64,000 bases of DNA from contig NZ_CP054301.1 in assembly GCF_013372285.1 (NCBI RefSeq), positions 1,350,001 to 1,414,000 of the forward strand, given 5' to 3'. Both the position numbers and the translations under genes were made by a program. The stretch is from Marinomonas primoryensis (GTDB lineage: Bacteria; Pseudomonadota; Gammaproteobacteria; Pseudomonadales; Marinomonadaceae). How positions within the stretch are numbered: the first letter of the stretch is position 1; each line of letters begins with the position of its first letter. This document shows positions 29,381-38,700 of the stretch, in pieces. The notes under the pieces were generated by a model that made no database searches, was not told the DNA's origin, and saw only the letters and a list, made by a program, of their open reading frames with translations.

Positions 29381-29965
29381 TTAAGAGTTCTGGGCCTTTT
29401 TATCAAGGATTTGAGGTTCGCAAATTGGCTCTGCATTGTTATTGAAAAACTCAGAGGGTTTGTTGAGACCTTTTAACTTCCATGAAAGGATTTTAGTCAC
29501 CACTCTAAAATTAATGCTCAATGAAGAACCTTTAAGGTTCTCAGGAACTGGTGTTTTAGCAAACTTAGTAAGAATGTGACCTCTGTTTTTGCCTAAATCC
29601 ACCTCACTCGTTGTCGCTTTGTCCATGAAACTATGAATAATCCCAATAAATGGACCACCAGCACCAAATGTATTTCCAATTGGTGTGTTGCAGCACTTCG
29701 CATACCAACGATACATGCCTTTAGGGCTAAACCTGACACAGGAAATTTCTGACTTTCCTTCACTAATCGTGAGATGAGAGACTGGTATTTGAAGTATATC
29801 TGTCCCGCCATATTGATCTAATACTTTTCCTTCCTGTCCCAGAAACTGAGCAAATACTTGGCAATCGTCACAACAGCAAGTAATCCTCGTACCAATTCTT
29901 GAACTGACGGCTAAGGTTTTTCCTGTAACGGTTCCACAAGCGCATTTTAAATTTACTTCAGACAT
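29381..29965 (-). CDS. GFA-like protein of the DUF6151 type
   Basis: A 194-residue protein with the cysteine pattern of glutathione-dependent formaldehyde-activating-like (GFA/Mss4-fold) zinc proteins: CACGTVTG, then CCCDDCQVFAQFLG, and later YAKCCNTPIGN. It fits the DUF6151 group, whose function is unknown. The gene converges on the deacetylase gene with only 4 bases between the stops and borders the repeat-rich, gene-poor patch at 30 kb. Confidence 0.72.
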   Translation of the reverse strand: MSEVNLKCACGTVTGKTLAVSSRIGTRITCCCDDCQVFAQFLGQEGKVLDQYGGTDILQIPVSHLTISEGKSEISCVRFSPKGMYRWYAKCCNTPIGNTFGAGGPFIGIIHSFMDKATTSEVDLGKNRGHILTKFAKTPVPENLKGSSLSINFRVVTKILSWKLKGLNKPSEFFNNNAEPICEPQILDKKAQNS

Positions 29966-30119
29966 ATTGGGCTAAGCCTTCTTACTTTATTGAAGAGAAT
30001 CATTCAGAGTTTAGCAGTGTTTTAAAAATAAATGGAAAACGCAGATGAATGGAAATGGGTATAGCATAACGACTTAGATATGTGGTTTTAAAGGATTCTG
30101 AGCTCTTCAATTAAATTCG

Positions 30120-30272
30120 TTAATCCAGAAGCCTTTGTGGTGCATCCATGTCCTCATGTAGCACTCGAACAATACAGATTTCTTGCTTTAATACTTTATA
30201 GAAAGCAGCATAATGCTCTACCAGTACTCTACGATATTTAAAAATACCCTTCCTAAGAACAACAAAAACAAT
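30120..30272 (-). pseudogene. ParE/RelE-type toxin, 3' remnant
   Basis: In the minus strand an open frame of about 50 codons reads like the C-terminal half of a ParE-family toxin: LRKGIFKYRRVLVEHYAAFY, then the beta-strand EICIVRVLHEDMD and a final RLL stretch, ending in TAA. The frame is interrupted by a TAG on the 5' side (30273-30275) before a start codon or the first half of the toxin is reached. No antitoxin gene was seen. Length is about half the usual 95 residues. Confidence 0.65.
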
Positions 30273-30420
30273 CTATGCCTTACGATATAAGTCATCTTGC
30301 TAAAGGCTCTTCTAAACAAAGTAAACGAGACGTTTGGGCTGAAAGTCCGATAAAATATTTACGGGTAAATTTTGCATCGTTTGGCAAAAGTTACCAGTCC
30401 AGCAGGGCGGAATAAACTTG
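30250..30420. repeat. Diverged direct repeat, copy 1
   Basis: First copy of a sequence that recurs at 30626-30800 at a constant offset of about 375 bases. Shared blocks include 30270-30286 (17 of 17 identical to 30645-30661) and 30327-30345 (19 of 19 identical to 30702-30720), then AAAAGTTACC and CAGCAG-GCGGA. Overlaps the lost 5' part of the toxin remnant. Confidence 0.7.
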
Positions 30421-30484
30421 CAGTTCAAAGTCATTGAGAGGAAATAAATACACTTGAAGACCTAAAGAATAACCCCATCCTCCG

Positions 30485-30513
30485 CCTTCCCCTTGGAAGA
30501 CAAAAGGGGAAGG
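30485..30513. repeat. Perfect inverted repeat in the gene-poor patch
   Basis: CCTTCCCCTT (30485-30494) and AAGGGGAAGG (30504-30513) form a perfect 10-bp stem with a 9-base loop. There is no T run and no flanking gene to terminate, so it may be part of a small repeated element. Confidence 0.55.
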
Positions 30514-30625
30514 GACTTGGTGATCAATAAGCATTACTTTATGCGCTTAAAATTCTGATGAAGTTAGTTCGACGCGACGAAGTTGCGCGACTTTATGGAG
30601 TTTCAGGGTCAGTTGAAAATTTCCT

Positions 30626-30800
30626 TCCTCATAACAGCAAAAAAAATCTATGCCTTACGATGTAGATCGTCTTGATAAACGTAACGTTAAATAGAATGAA
30701 TGAGACGTTTGGGCTGAAAGCCCTATAAAGCGAATTTTTGGTTACTTTTTGGGCGCTAGCAAAAAGTTACCCGCTCAGCAGAGCGGAAAAAAGCTCCTTG
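30626..30800. repeat. Diverged direct repeat, copy 2
   Basis: Second copy of the direct repeat described at 30250-30420. It begins with the same CTTCCT and contains the long identical blocks 30645-30661 and 30702-30720. It ends close to the rluA terminator. Confidence 0.7.
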
Positions 30801-30847
30801 CTCAAAGTGTTCGAATGGAATCTGCATAACTGAAGAATGGGGGGTGA

Positions 30848-30866
30848 AAAGGGGCAAAGCCCCTTT
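30848..30866 (-). terminator. Intrinsic terminator after rluA
   Basis: AAAGGGGC and GCCCCTTT with a 3-base loop give an 8-bp GC-rich stem just past the rluA stop; on the minus strand it is followed by a short T run. Confidence 0.75.
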
Positions 30867-30869
30867 AGT

Positions 30870-31505
30870 CTAAAAAGGACAAGGCGCGACAAAAGTGACC
30901 CATGCTTGGGTAAACGGATGTCGAAATTCCAGCCGATAGGCATGCAATAAAAGCCGAGGTTCGTTGGCGTATTGGTCATCGTAAAACTCATCACCGATGA
31001 TGCCATGACCAAGGCTTTGCATATGGACACGTAGTTGGTGAGAACGACCAGTAAAAGGCACGAGTCGAACACGGGTAGTGTTGCCTTCGTAAGCCATTTT
31101 TTCCCAGAAAGTGATGGAGTCTTTGCTCCATTCGTCGGTGCAGATAATTTGTCTTGGTCTATTTGGCCAATCGCAGCGCAGTGGTTTACGTACTTCGCCC
31201 CGTTCGCCTAAAAGTTTACCGCGCAACAAGGCGCGGTATTCTTTTTGAACTTCTCGTTCACGAAAATACGCGTTCATGCGCTTTTGGCATTCGTGCGTTT
31301 TCGCAACCAGAATTAATCCGGAGGTGGCTTCGTCTAATCGATGAATGGTGAACGCTTCGCCAAACTCCTGCTCGGCTCTATGTAAGATAGAGTCAAGTTT
31401 GTCCGCCCCCCTTCCAGGCACAGACAAACAATTAGCGGGTTTGTTGACGACGGCGAACCATTCATCTTCGTACAGTATATCTAAAGCGAGTCGCTTATCT
31501 TGCAC
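30870..31505 (-). CDS. rluA: RluA-family pseudouridine synthase
   Basis: A 211-residue pseudouridine synthase. The catalytic motif HRLDEATSG carries the active Asp, and GRSHQLRVHMQSLGHGIIGD is the second family signature. Small size without an S4 domain and position directly after rapA both match E. coli RluA, which modifies 23S rRNA U746 and tRNA U32. Its start lies 6 bases after the rapA stop, so the genes are co-transcribed. Confidence 0.92.
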   Translation of the reverse strand: MQDKRLALDILYEDEWFAVVNKPANCLSVPGRGADKLDSILHRAEQEFGEAFTIHRLDEATSGLILVAKTHECQKRMNAYFREREVQKEYRALLRGKLLGERGEVRKPLRCDWPNRPRQIICTDEWSKDSITFWEKMAYEGNTTRVRLVPFTGRSHQLRVHMQSLGHGIIGDEFYDDQYANEPRLLLHAYRLEFRHPFTQAWVTFVAPCPF

Positions 31506-31511
31506 AGAGGG

Positions 31512-34337
31512 TTATTCCGGCTTGGTGGTTAAGATAATGCGAATCGCGTCTAAGCGAATTTGATGCTCATCAATTCGCACCAAACCTTCCTGCATGTTGT
31601 TTTCAAGTAGCTCAATGTCTTGGTCACGAATCGCATTGTTAAACGTTTTCAATTCGATGAGGCGATCAATTTCGCTTTGGCAACGATGTTGGTAAGTGGA
31701 TTTCGCCGCTTGGACAATCGGACGCGCTTGATCTTGAGCATTTAGCTGGTGGGCTTGAAGCACTTCAATCAAATTTTTGCGCAAGGCAGCAACCCATTGT
31801 TCCGCTACGCGGTTGGGTACGCCTTTGAGTTTTTCTGCCCATTTATCAGCAGTAAACTGCTGATGTAGGAATTTGCCGTTTGAGTCTGACAATTGCCACA
31901 TCGGCGTCATAGGTAATGATTGGGTAAGTTTCAAGCGCGGATGTGCGGTGGCTTCGATGACAAACATACTTTCTACCAATACAGTGCCTTCTGGGAGCGC
32001 TGCAATTGGCAAAATAGCGGAAGTCAATTTACCAGAGTCAAAGCCTTGAACCTCATCCATTAACATGGTGATGAGGGGGTGTTCCCATGTAGCAAAGGCC
32101 ACGTTTTCACGTTGGCTCGCCTGACGACGATCTAGCATGAGCATCTTGCCTTCTTCTTCGATGCCTGGAAGTGCTTCGAGCATCATGTCGGTAGAAGGGC
32201 GTAAGAACCACGCGGCTTTTTCTGGATCATCGTCCATGCATTCCGCATAAATATTAAACGCGTGAGTCACTTGCTCGATGTAGTTATGTAAGCCTTTTGT
32301 CGCTTGATGATTGATCTGATCGATCAAGTCACGCGCTTGTTCTGGGCGACAAGAACTCATTTCTAGTAAGCGGTTACGGCCTTCTTCCATTTGTTTAAGC
32401 AGCGCTTCGTGGTAGATGTGCGCTTCTTTCAATAGATCGGTGTCGTCGTCTTGGCCGTGTAAGTAGGCGTGTAGGCTATCACCAAAGGCTTCTTCGACTT
32501 TATCGCCAGCGCCAGTCGTACGACAAAAAGCATTGAGCGCATGGTGATACCAGTTGAATAGCCGTTCTTGTACGCTTTGCTTGATATAAGGCACATGGAT
32601 TTGAACGTCGTTCAGTTGTCCTAGTCGGTCCAGACGACCAACGCGCTGCTCTAATAAGTCAGGGTGTTCAGGTAAGTCGTACATAACAATGTGATGGCTG
32701 AACTGGAAGTTCCGGCCTTCGCTGCCAATTTCAGAACACACTAAAATTTGCGCGCCGTCGTCGTCAGCAAAATATGCCGCGGCTCGGTCACGGTGAATCA
32801 ATGGCATTTGCTCATGGAAATCGGCGCTTTGGAAGCCAGCAAAGGTCAATTGGTCGTTTAGCCATTGCGCCATATCAGGCGAATGACAGATGATGAGAAC
32901 CTTGTCTGCTTGGCATTCAAGAAACTCTTTGAGCCAATGCCAACGAGGGTCTTTTTCCCACAAACCATCGGCGACTTCTGTTTCTGGCTGTACATGACGG
33001 TTAGCCGATTCAAAGTGTTCGTTGTTTTCCAACGGGTAAGAATGTAGGTAGCGATCAGGGAAACCGCCTACTGCCGCACGGGTATTACGGAACATTTCGC
33101 GTCCTGTACCGTGTCGGTCAATAAGCCAACTGATGGCATCTTGCGCGGCTTGAGTTCGATCAGTACTGTTTGCTGAGGTGAGGGCGATAAACCAATCTTT
33201 GGCTTTAACTTCTTCAAGGTATGATCCAAACGCGTCTTCCCAATTAAGAGGTGTTTGGCTGTCACCTTGTGTAAAGGGTAATAACAGTTCTGCTAATTCA
33301 GCGGCTTGCTTAAATGCTTGTTGCTGTGCTTGATAGCGTTCAAAGTCGTGGTAATGATCGGCGTCTAATAGTTGTAAACGCGAGAAATGCTCACGTTCAC
33401 CGGTCTGCTCAGGCGTTGCACTGAGCAGTAATAAGGATTCTGTTTTCGCGGCTAAACGAGCGACTACTTGATAACCGATGCTAGGCGTTTCTGGGTGCCA
33501 GGCGAGGTGATGCGCTTCGTCGACAATAACCATGTCCCATTCTGCGTCCAACATGTGTTGAGTAGCATTCGGGTGTTGGCTGGCCCAATCAATAGGGGAG
33601 ATAACAAACGGTTGTTGCTCGAATGGATTATCGTCGCCTTCGGAGAAGTCTTCGTACACGGATTCATTGATCAGTGCGAATGGCTGGTGAAAACGACGTA
33701 GCATTTCTACTAGCCATTGGTGTTGCAGGTTGGTTGGTGTGAGGATAAGTACGCGTTTGCACAGGCCATTTAATAGACGTTGATGTAAAATCAAACCCGC
33801 TTCTAAAGTTTTCCCCATGCCGACTTCATCACATAAAAGTGCGCGTGCTTTAGGGCGATTCGCTATTTCGTGAGCAAGGTAAATTTGGTGAGGAAGAAGC
33901 TCTGCTTTTAGTCCCATTAGGCCGCGAACAGGTGACGCTGCGTTGATCGCTTGATGTTCTAAGGTGTGGCGGCGAAGATCAAACCACATGCGGCGAGCAG
34001 GAGACAGCGCGAGTAAAGAATCAAGCTCGTTTTTATCGTTACGAGGAAACTGAATAAGCGATTCTTCTAGCCAGTCATCGTCGTCACTGATGCGGTATTC
34101 TATGAGATCGTCAATTTCTTCGACCTCCAAAACAGTAAATGTTTCATCTTGAAAATGCAGTTGATCGCCAGCGGTGAGCGTACGTCGAACTAGACTGGTC
34201 TGGTCGTTTGAGTATTGACGATCGCTTTCTGCATCAGGGAAATGCAAGGTAAAAGACTTATTTTGTTTGTCTACTATCATGCCTACGCCGAGATCAGGCT
34301 CGTTGCGGCTACTCCATCTTTGTCCAATTTGGTACAT
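31512..34337 (-). CDS. rapA: RNA polymerase-associated helicase RapA
   Basis: Swi2/Snf2 ATPase (941 residues; E. coli RapA 968) that binds RNA polymerase and helps recycle it after transcription. Order: N-terminal Tudor-like domains (about 1-110), helicase core with Walker A DEVGMGKTLEAG near residue 170 and the DEAH box VDEAHHL, second RecA-like lobe with SEIGSEGRNFQF and RVGRLDRLGQ, then the long C-terminal RapA region. The yigZ stop lies 2 bases upstream and rluA follows at once. Confidence 0.97.
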   Translation of the reverse strand: MYQIGQRWSSRNEPDLGVGMIVDKQNKSFTLHFPDAESDRQYSNDQTSLVRRTLTAGDQLHFQDETFTVLEVEEIDDLIEYRISDDDDWLEESLIQFPRNDKNELDSLLALSPARRMWFDLRRHTLEHQAINAASPVRGLMGLKAELLPHQIYLAHEIANRPKARALLCDEVGMGKTLEAGLILHQRLLNGLCKRVLILTPTNLQHQWLVEMLRRFHQPFALINESVYEDFSEGDDNPFEQQPFVISPIDWASQHPNATQHMLDAEWDMVIVDEAHHLAWHPETPSIGYQVVARLAAKTESLLLLSATPEQTGEREHFSRLQLLDADHYHDFERYQAQQQAFKQAAELAELLLPFTQGDSQTPLNWEDAFGSYLEEVKAKDWFIALTSANSTDRTQAAQDAISWLIDRHGTGREMFRNTRAAVGGFPDRYLHSYPLENNEHFESANRHVQPETEVADGLWEKDPRWHWLKEFLECQADKVLIICHSPDMAQWLNDQLTFAGFQSADFHEQMPLIHRDRAAAYFADDDGAQILVCSEIGSEGRNFQFSHHIVMYDLPEHPDLLEQRVGRLDRLGQLNDVQIHVPYIKQSVQERLFNWYHHALNAFCRTTGAGDKVEEAFGDSLHAYLHGQDDDTDLLKEAHIYHEALLKQMEEGRNRLLEMSSCRPEQARDLIDQINHQATKGLHNYIEQVTHAFNIYAECMDDDPEKAAWFLRPSTDMMLEALPGIEEEGKMLMLDRRQASQRENVAFATWEHPLITMLMDEVQGFDSGKLTSAILPIAALPEGTVLVESMFVIEATAHPRLKLTQSLPMTPMWQLSDSNGKFLHQQFTADKWAEKLKGVPNRVAEQWVAALRKNLIEVLQAHQLNAQDQARPIVQAAKSTYQHRCQSEIDRLIELKTFNNAIRDQDIELLENNMQEGLVRIDEHQIRLDAIRIILTTKPE

Positions 34338-34339
34338 GA

Positions 34340-34957
34340 TTATGCTTTGTCCGGTTCAATTAAAGTTAAGCTACCTTGGCACAAGTCCGTCAAAATGACT
34401 TTTTGCTCAGGCCAAGTACGTTCAATAACAGCAAGGTCAATAACGACGCTGTCACTGTATGTTTTGTTGGTTATTTCTATATCGCTCTGTTCGAGCCAAT
34501 ATTCAACCTTACCTAATAAAGGGTAGGTGATTTTTAGCTGAATTGGGCTGCGCGGATACACACTTTCATAAATTGTTTGTGAGAGCGCTTCTTGTACCGC
34601 TTGACTGTAGGCTCGGACTAAACCGCCTGCACCCAATTTAATGCCACCGAAAAAACGCGTTACAACCACGGTTGTTTCGCCAAAATCAGAATGCTGTAAT
34701 ACATTCATCATGGGCTTTCCGGCCGTGCCTTTTGGTTCGCCATCGTCGCTTTGATCCCACAAATGCACATTGTTTGGTGCACCTGCAATGAACGCCGAGC
34801 AGTGGTGATTGGCGTCAGGGTAACGCTGCCTTATTTCGTCAATAAAAGCTTTTGCCGCCTCGCGCCCTTTGGTTCGACTTACGGTCGTAATGAACTGGCT
34901 ATTTTTTATTTCAAGATCAAAGCGTTGCGTGTGTATTGGGCTTAAGTAGTAATCCAT
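34340..34957 (-). CDS. yigZ: YigZ/IMPACT-family protein
   Basis: A 205-residue member of the YigZ/IMPACT family, with the N-terminal signature FITTVSRTKGREAAKAFID, HHCSAFIAG, SDDGEPKGTAGKPM and FFGGIKLGAGGLVRAYS. The C-terminal domain is ferredoxin-like. It may bind nucleic acid or ribosomes; function is unsettled. The ATG at 34957 is chosen because the longer frame to 35029 would overlap rmuC on the other strand and add residues not found in the family. Confidence 0.9.
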   Translation of the reverse strand: MDYYLSPIHTQRFDLEIKNSQFITTVSRTKGREAAKAFIDEIRQRYPDANHHCSAFIAGAPNNVHLWDQSDDGEPKGTAGKPMMNVLQHSDFGETTVVVTRFFGGIKLGAGGLVRAYSQAVQEALSQTIYESVYPRSPIQLKITYPLLGKVEYWLEQSDIEITNKTYSDSVVIDLAVIERTWPEQKVILTDLCQGSLTLIEPDKA

Positions 34958-35010
34958 GTAAACTTGCTTAACGATTGTTTTCTCTATAAAAATAGCGGGT
35001 TTTAATTCAT

Positions 35011-36321
35011 ATGACAGATTGGCTTTCACAATCAGTTTGGGTGTTATCGGGCTTTTGTATCGGCGCGATTCTTATCTCTGGCATTGCTGGTGCTATTGTA
35101 CAGGCTATGCGCCGTCAGTGGCAGCATACACAAGAAAAAATACAGCAACAAAATGAGGAATTACAGCGTCTTTTAGGGCAAGCGAAAGATCAGATTCATT
35201 ATTTGGAAAAAGAGTCGCTGACCTTAGAGCAACAATTCGCCGCATCACAGAGTGTTTGGCAGGAAAAAGAAGTCTTTTATCGAGAACAAAAAAAGCACAA
35301 CGAAACGGAATTTAAACAATTAGCGCACGACATTATGAGTCAGCAAGGTCAGCAGCTGGCAAAAGAAAATGAGCGTCAACTTGGTTCCTTATTGACACCA
35401 CTTGGCTCTCAGATTCAAAAATTTCAGGAAAGTGTAGAAAAGAGTTATCAAGAAGAAGCGCGGGAGCGTTTTTCGTTGGTGAAAGAGATCAAAGGCTTGC
35501 AGCTGTTGAATCAAAAAATTAGTGACGATGCGGTTAGCTTAACTCATGCGCTGAAAGGCCAAAACAAGTTGCAAGGTGGTTGGGGTGAGGTGATTTTAGA
35601 GCGAATTTTAGAGCGCTCTGGATTGGAAAAAGGCCGTGAATATGAAACTCAAGCGTCTTATCAAACATCAGAAGGACGACGGTTACAGCCGGATGTGGTG
35701 ATACATCTTCCGGAAGGTAAGCAGGTGATTGTTGATTCGAAAATGGTCCTGATTAGCTACTTGGCTTATATGGAAGCCGAAACGGACGATGATAGAAGTC
35801 GGGCACTTAAACAGCACTTGGATGCAGTGCGTCGGCATATGAAAGAGTTAAGCGCGAAGTCTTATCATGATTTACCTGGCATTACTTCACTGGATTTTGT
35901 GTTGCTATTTATCCCTATCGAAGCGGCTTTTGGTTTGGCTCTGCAAGGGGATAATGGTTTATTTAGTGAAGCCTTTGAACACAATATTATTATTGTTGGG
36001 CCTTCGAATTTATTGGCGACGTTACGTACCATTCAGAACATTTGGCGTAACGAAAAACAGAGCCAAAATGCCATTGAAATAGCGCGTCAAGCTGGTGCAA
36101 TGTACGACAAGTTTTCAGGCTTTGTTCAGGATATGGATGACATAGGTAGCAAACTTGAAGCGGTAAGTCGTAGTCATGATTCTGCTCTGAAAAAACTCAC
36201 AGTAGGTCGGGGTAATTTGGTTGCAAGAGCGGAAAAACTTAAGTTAATGGGCGCTAAAACCAGTAAGGCGTTACCAGTGGAGTATCTGAATGATACCTCC
36301 ACTGATGAGTCTGATAGTTAA
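35011..36321 (+). CDS. rmuC: DNA recombination protein RmuC
   Basis: A 436-residue protein with one N-terminal membrane segment (about 8-30), a long coiled coil (about 32-95) and the RmuC nuclease-like domain (about 120-410) with GGWGEVILERILE and PDVVIHLPEGKQVIVDSKM, whose acidic and lysine residues fit a PD-(D/E)XK-like site. RmuC limits inversions at short inverted repeats in E. coli. Divergent from yigZ with a 53-base gap. Ends 22 bases before the convergent CDF gene. Confidence 0.94.
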   Translation: MTDWLSQSVWVLSGFCIGAILISGIAGAIVQAMRRQWQHTQEKIQQQNEELQRLLGQAKDQIHYLEKESLTLEQQFAASQSVWQEKEVFYREQKKHNETEFKQLAHDIMSQQGQQLAKENERQLGSLLTPLGSQIQKFQESVEKSYQEEARERFSLVKEIKGLQLLNQKISDDAVSLTHALKGQNKLQGGWGEVILERILERSGLEKGREYETQASYQTSEGRRLQPDVVIHLPEGKQVIVDSKMVLISYLAYMEAETDDDRSRALKQHLDAVRRHMKELSAKSYHDLPGITSLDFVLLFIPIEAAFGLALQGDNGLFSEAFEHNIIIVGPSNLLATLRTIQNIWRNEKQSQNAIEIARQAGAMYDKFSGFVQDMDDIGSKLEAVSRSHDSALKKLTVGRGNLVARAEKLKLMGAKTSKALPVEYLNDTSTDESDS

Positions 36322-36343
36322 GACGATACCGCGAGAGATTGTG

Positions 36344-37510
36344 TTATGAAGGAAAAATCCACAGCACAGTGGCTTTATGGATGTAATGTGTTGTTTGTAG
36401 ATCTTGAAGAATACCCGCTGTTATTTTAGTTAAATCTGCACTTTCGGGTGTCTTGTCTGTATAGGAAATAATTTCTAATTCTAGATGGTTATCCAAATAG
36501 TGTAAGCGAGTATTTTTCACGTCGACATAGGCGGAGTGCTGGCGCAATAAAAAACCTAAGTCAGCCACTATCTGGTGACGGGCAGGTAATTTTAAGTGCG
36601 GCGGTTTTCCTGATGGATGAGCAAAACTGTCGGTTTGGATTTTTTCATCGGTGTCAATATGGACCATAACGTCTTGTACTTGTGAGTGGGCCTGTTTGAT
36701 GGTGTAGGCGACTAAATCACCAAGGTAATGTCCCTCGCTGACGCTGGCATGACTAGGCACATGAATGTGCATGTCTAAGTAGATTTTACCTGCCATGGAT
36801 CTTGCTCTCACATCGTGAGGCGCCATTACATGTTTAAGGCTGTTTGCCGTTGCTTTGATTTGAGCTATGAGTTTTGGATCTGGTGCGGTATCGACAAGTT
36901 CGGCCAAATTTTCCCACACCATGATGATAGCCATTTTACCAATCAGCAATGCAACCACGATTGAAGCGACCATGTCTGCCCAAGGGTAGCCAAAATAAAC
37001 ACCGATTAGGCCAATGAGAACGGCGATAGATGAGAGCGCGTCGCTGCGACTGTGCCAAGCGTTAGCAATGAGCATCTTACTGCCAATCTTATCTCCGGCC
37101 TTTTTGGTGTAATGGAAAATGGCTTCTTTAATGACAATGGTGGCAATTAACGCCGCGAGTCCATACCAAGTGAGCTGAGCTTGTGATGCTGGTGCCGTGA
37201 TAGATTCATAAGCAATACCAAGCGCAACAATAGTAAGCACCATGCCGAGAAATACAGTGGTCAGCGTTTCAAAACGAAGATGGCCATAGGGGTGATTTTC
37301 GTCCGGACCTTGGCGAGAGTTGGCTGAAGCAAAATACACAAATACGTCTGTAACTAAGTCAGATAAAGAGTGAATGCCATCCGCGATAAGGGCTTGTGAC
37401 TGAGAAAAATATCCAGCCACAATCTTTGCTAACCCTAGTAGCGCATCCCAAACGGCACCAACAAGGGTGACTCGTATGGCTATCTCTTGTTCTTGCTTAT
37501 GTTTTGTCAT
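36344..37510 (-). CDS. CDF-family metal cation transporter
   Basis: Cation diffusion facilitator (388 residues): proton-coupled efflux of a divalent metal such as Zn, Fe or Mn. It shows six membrane segments, DGIHSLSDLVTD in the second and HSRSDALSS in the fifth as metal-binding sites, HPYGHLRFE between, and a cytoplasmic metal-binding domain (about 210-290) with HIHVPSHASVSEGH. The last 90 residues form an extra domain after the usual one, making it longer than FieF-type proteins (about 300 residues). Substrate not predictable. Confidence 0.9.
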   Translation of the reverse strand: MTKHKQEQEIAIRVTLVGAVWDALLGLAKIVAGYFSQSQALIADGIHSLSDLVTDVFVYFASANSRQGPDENHPYGHLRFETLTTVFLGMVLTIVALGIAYESITAPASQAQLTWYGLAALIATIVIKEAIFHYTKKAGDKIGSKMLIANAWHSRSDALSSIAVLIGLIGVYFGYPWADMVASIVVALLIGKMAIIMVWENLAELVDTAPDPKLIAQIKATANSLKHVMAPHDVRARSMAGKIYLDMHIHVPSHASVSEGHYLGDLVAYTIKQAHSQVQDVMVHIDTDEKIQTDSFAHPSGKPPHLKLPARHQIVADLGFLLRQHSAYVDVKNTRLHYLDNHLELEIISYTDKTPESADLTKITAGILQDLQTTHYIHKATVLWIFPS

Positions 37511-37753
37511 GTCATTTTTTGACCTGTTATAGGGTTTGAAAAAATACCGAGACTATTTAACATCATTAATTTTACTCAACTTGTCTTAAGTTTCTATTAA
37601 GAGTAAGGGATTCAATGAGAACTAATATTGAGTTATGTTGTTTTGTGGGTGAATCAAGTTTCGGTAATAATACTAGATTATACCTGTTTGAATTGGTGTA
37701 TTTTGGAGTGTGGTAGCAAGAGTGCCTTCTTGTCTAGCTTGCCCAATGTTCTC

Positions 37754-37790
37754 CCCAAGCTTATCCACGTTATCTGTGGAAAAGCTTGGG
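37754..37790. promoter_or_regulatory. Hairpin with two inverted DnaA-box-like sites
   Basis: CCCAAGCTT (37754-37762) and AAGCTTGGG (37782-37790) form a 9-bp stem, continued by TCCAC/GTGGA around a 7-base loop. It contains TTATCCACG (37761-37769) and, on the other strand, TTTTCCACA (37775-37783), each one mismatch from the DnaA-box consensus. It lies 12 bases after the rdgC stop, so it may simply be the rdgC terminator, though T runs are absent. Confidence 0.5.
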
Positions 37791-37801
37791 CAAAATATCG
37801 C

Positions 37802-38698
37802 TTAGCTGATTTCAAACCATAAGCAGTAGGAAGCAAAAAATTCTCTCATAGTTAATGACATTAGAGAGAAATTGGCGTCCATATCGGACAAACCACCGCC
37901 TTGGGAGTCGTTGAAAGCGGCTTCTTTTAGTGCATCGTCGAATTTGATTTTGCGCAATGTCAGATCATCATGTAAAACAAAGCTGAGCTTGTCTGACCAG
38001 CGAAGTGCAAGGTTTTTAACCGCCATGCCTTGTTGCAAATGGCGTGTAACGTCTTCAGACAAAGGTTCTAGTGATTTAAAGCGAATGGTGGCTTTGTCTT
38101 CAGAGGCGTCTTGAATTTCACACTCATCACCGGTTTCTAGACTGGCGGGCACCTCGTTTTTCACAAGCCAATCCGTCATTAAAGAAGAAGGTGAAACTTG
38201 TGCTTGAAGCGGTGTCATCGGAAAGCTGCCAAGCGTGGTTTGTAAGTGCTTGAAAAGTTGTTCAGTCATGCTGGCGTTGGTGCTGTTGAGAACTAATATT
38301 TTTGCTTTTAGATCAATATACGCCCAGATGTCGGTGCGTTTTGAAAACGCTTTTGGACGCAGTGTAAAAACCAACTCTTCTTTCATGTCAGACTGTTCTT
38401 TGCGTCCGACTTTGCGCCCTTCGATAAGCTCGATTTCAGCTACCTTGGCTTCCAGTTCTTCACGGACAACGGCAGAAGGCAGTACTTTTTCTTCTTTACC
38501 GGCGCGGAACAGTAGGCAGTGGTCGCTTGCTAAGCTCCACTGTTCACTGTTGCGTATGAGAGGTAACCAGCCGAAAGAGAATTCCTCTTGTGAACCACAT
38601 TCTTTTAGTGGGAATTCAGGGATTTTATTGATCAATTCGTTTGTATCTAGTGATTCTGTGTCTTTTAGTTGGAATATCTGGGCGTTTTTGAACCACAT
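37802..38698 (-). CDS. rdgC: Recombination-associated protein RdgC
   Basis: A 298-residue ring-forming DNA-binding protein that encircles double-stranded DNA and limits RecA activity. Family features are MWFKNAQIFQL at the N-terminus, SFGWLPL, and the middle block with the KRTDIWAYID stretch. Length matches E. coli RdgC (303). It begins 2 bases after the tdk stop, so the two are co-transcribed. Confidence 0.95.
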   Translation of the reverse strand: MWFKNAQIFQLKDTESLDTNELINKIPEFPLKECGSQEEFSFGWLPLIRNSEQWSLASDHCLLFRAGKEEKVLPSAVVREELEAKVAEIELIEGRKVGRKEQSDMKEELVFTLRPKAFSKRTDIWAYIDLKAKILVLNSTNASMTEQLFKHLQTTLGSFPMTPLQAQVSPSSLMTDWLVKNEVPASLETGDECEIQDASEDKATIRFKSLEPLSEDVTRHLQQGMAVKNLALRWSDKLSFVLHDDLTLRKIKFDDALKEAAFNDSQGGGLSDMDANFSLMSLTMREFFASYCLWFEIS

Positions 38699-38700
38699 AA

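Larger units (their letters stand above)
29966..30869. other. Gene-poor patch with degenerate genes and a repeat
   Basis: About 900 bases without an intact gene. It holds a ParE-like toxin remnant (30120-30272), two colinear copies of a diverged direct repeat (about 30250-30420 and 30626-30800), a perfect 10-bp hairpin at 30485-30513, and a terminator next to rluA. The pattern suggests an old insertion and decay site. Confidence 0.7.

Noticed and set aside
34958..35029. Extended N-terminus of yigZ
   Set aside because: It would overlap rmuC on the other strand and is foreign to the YigZ family.
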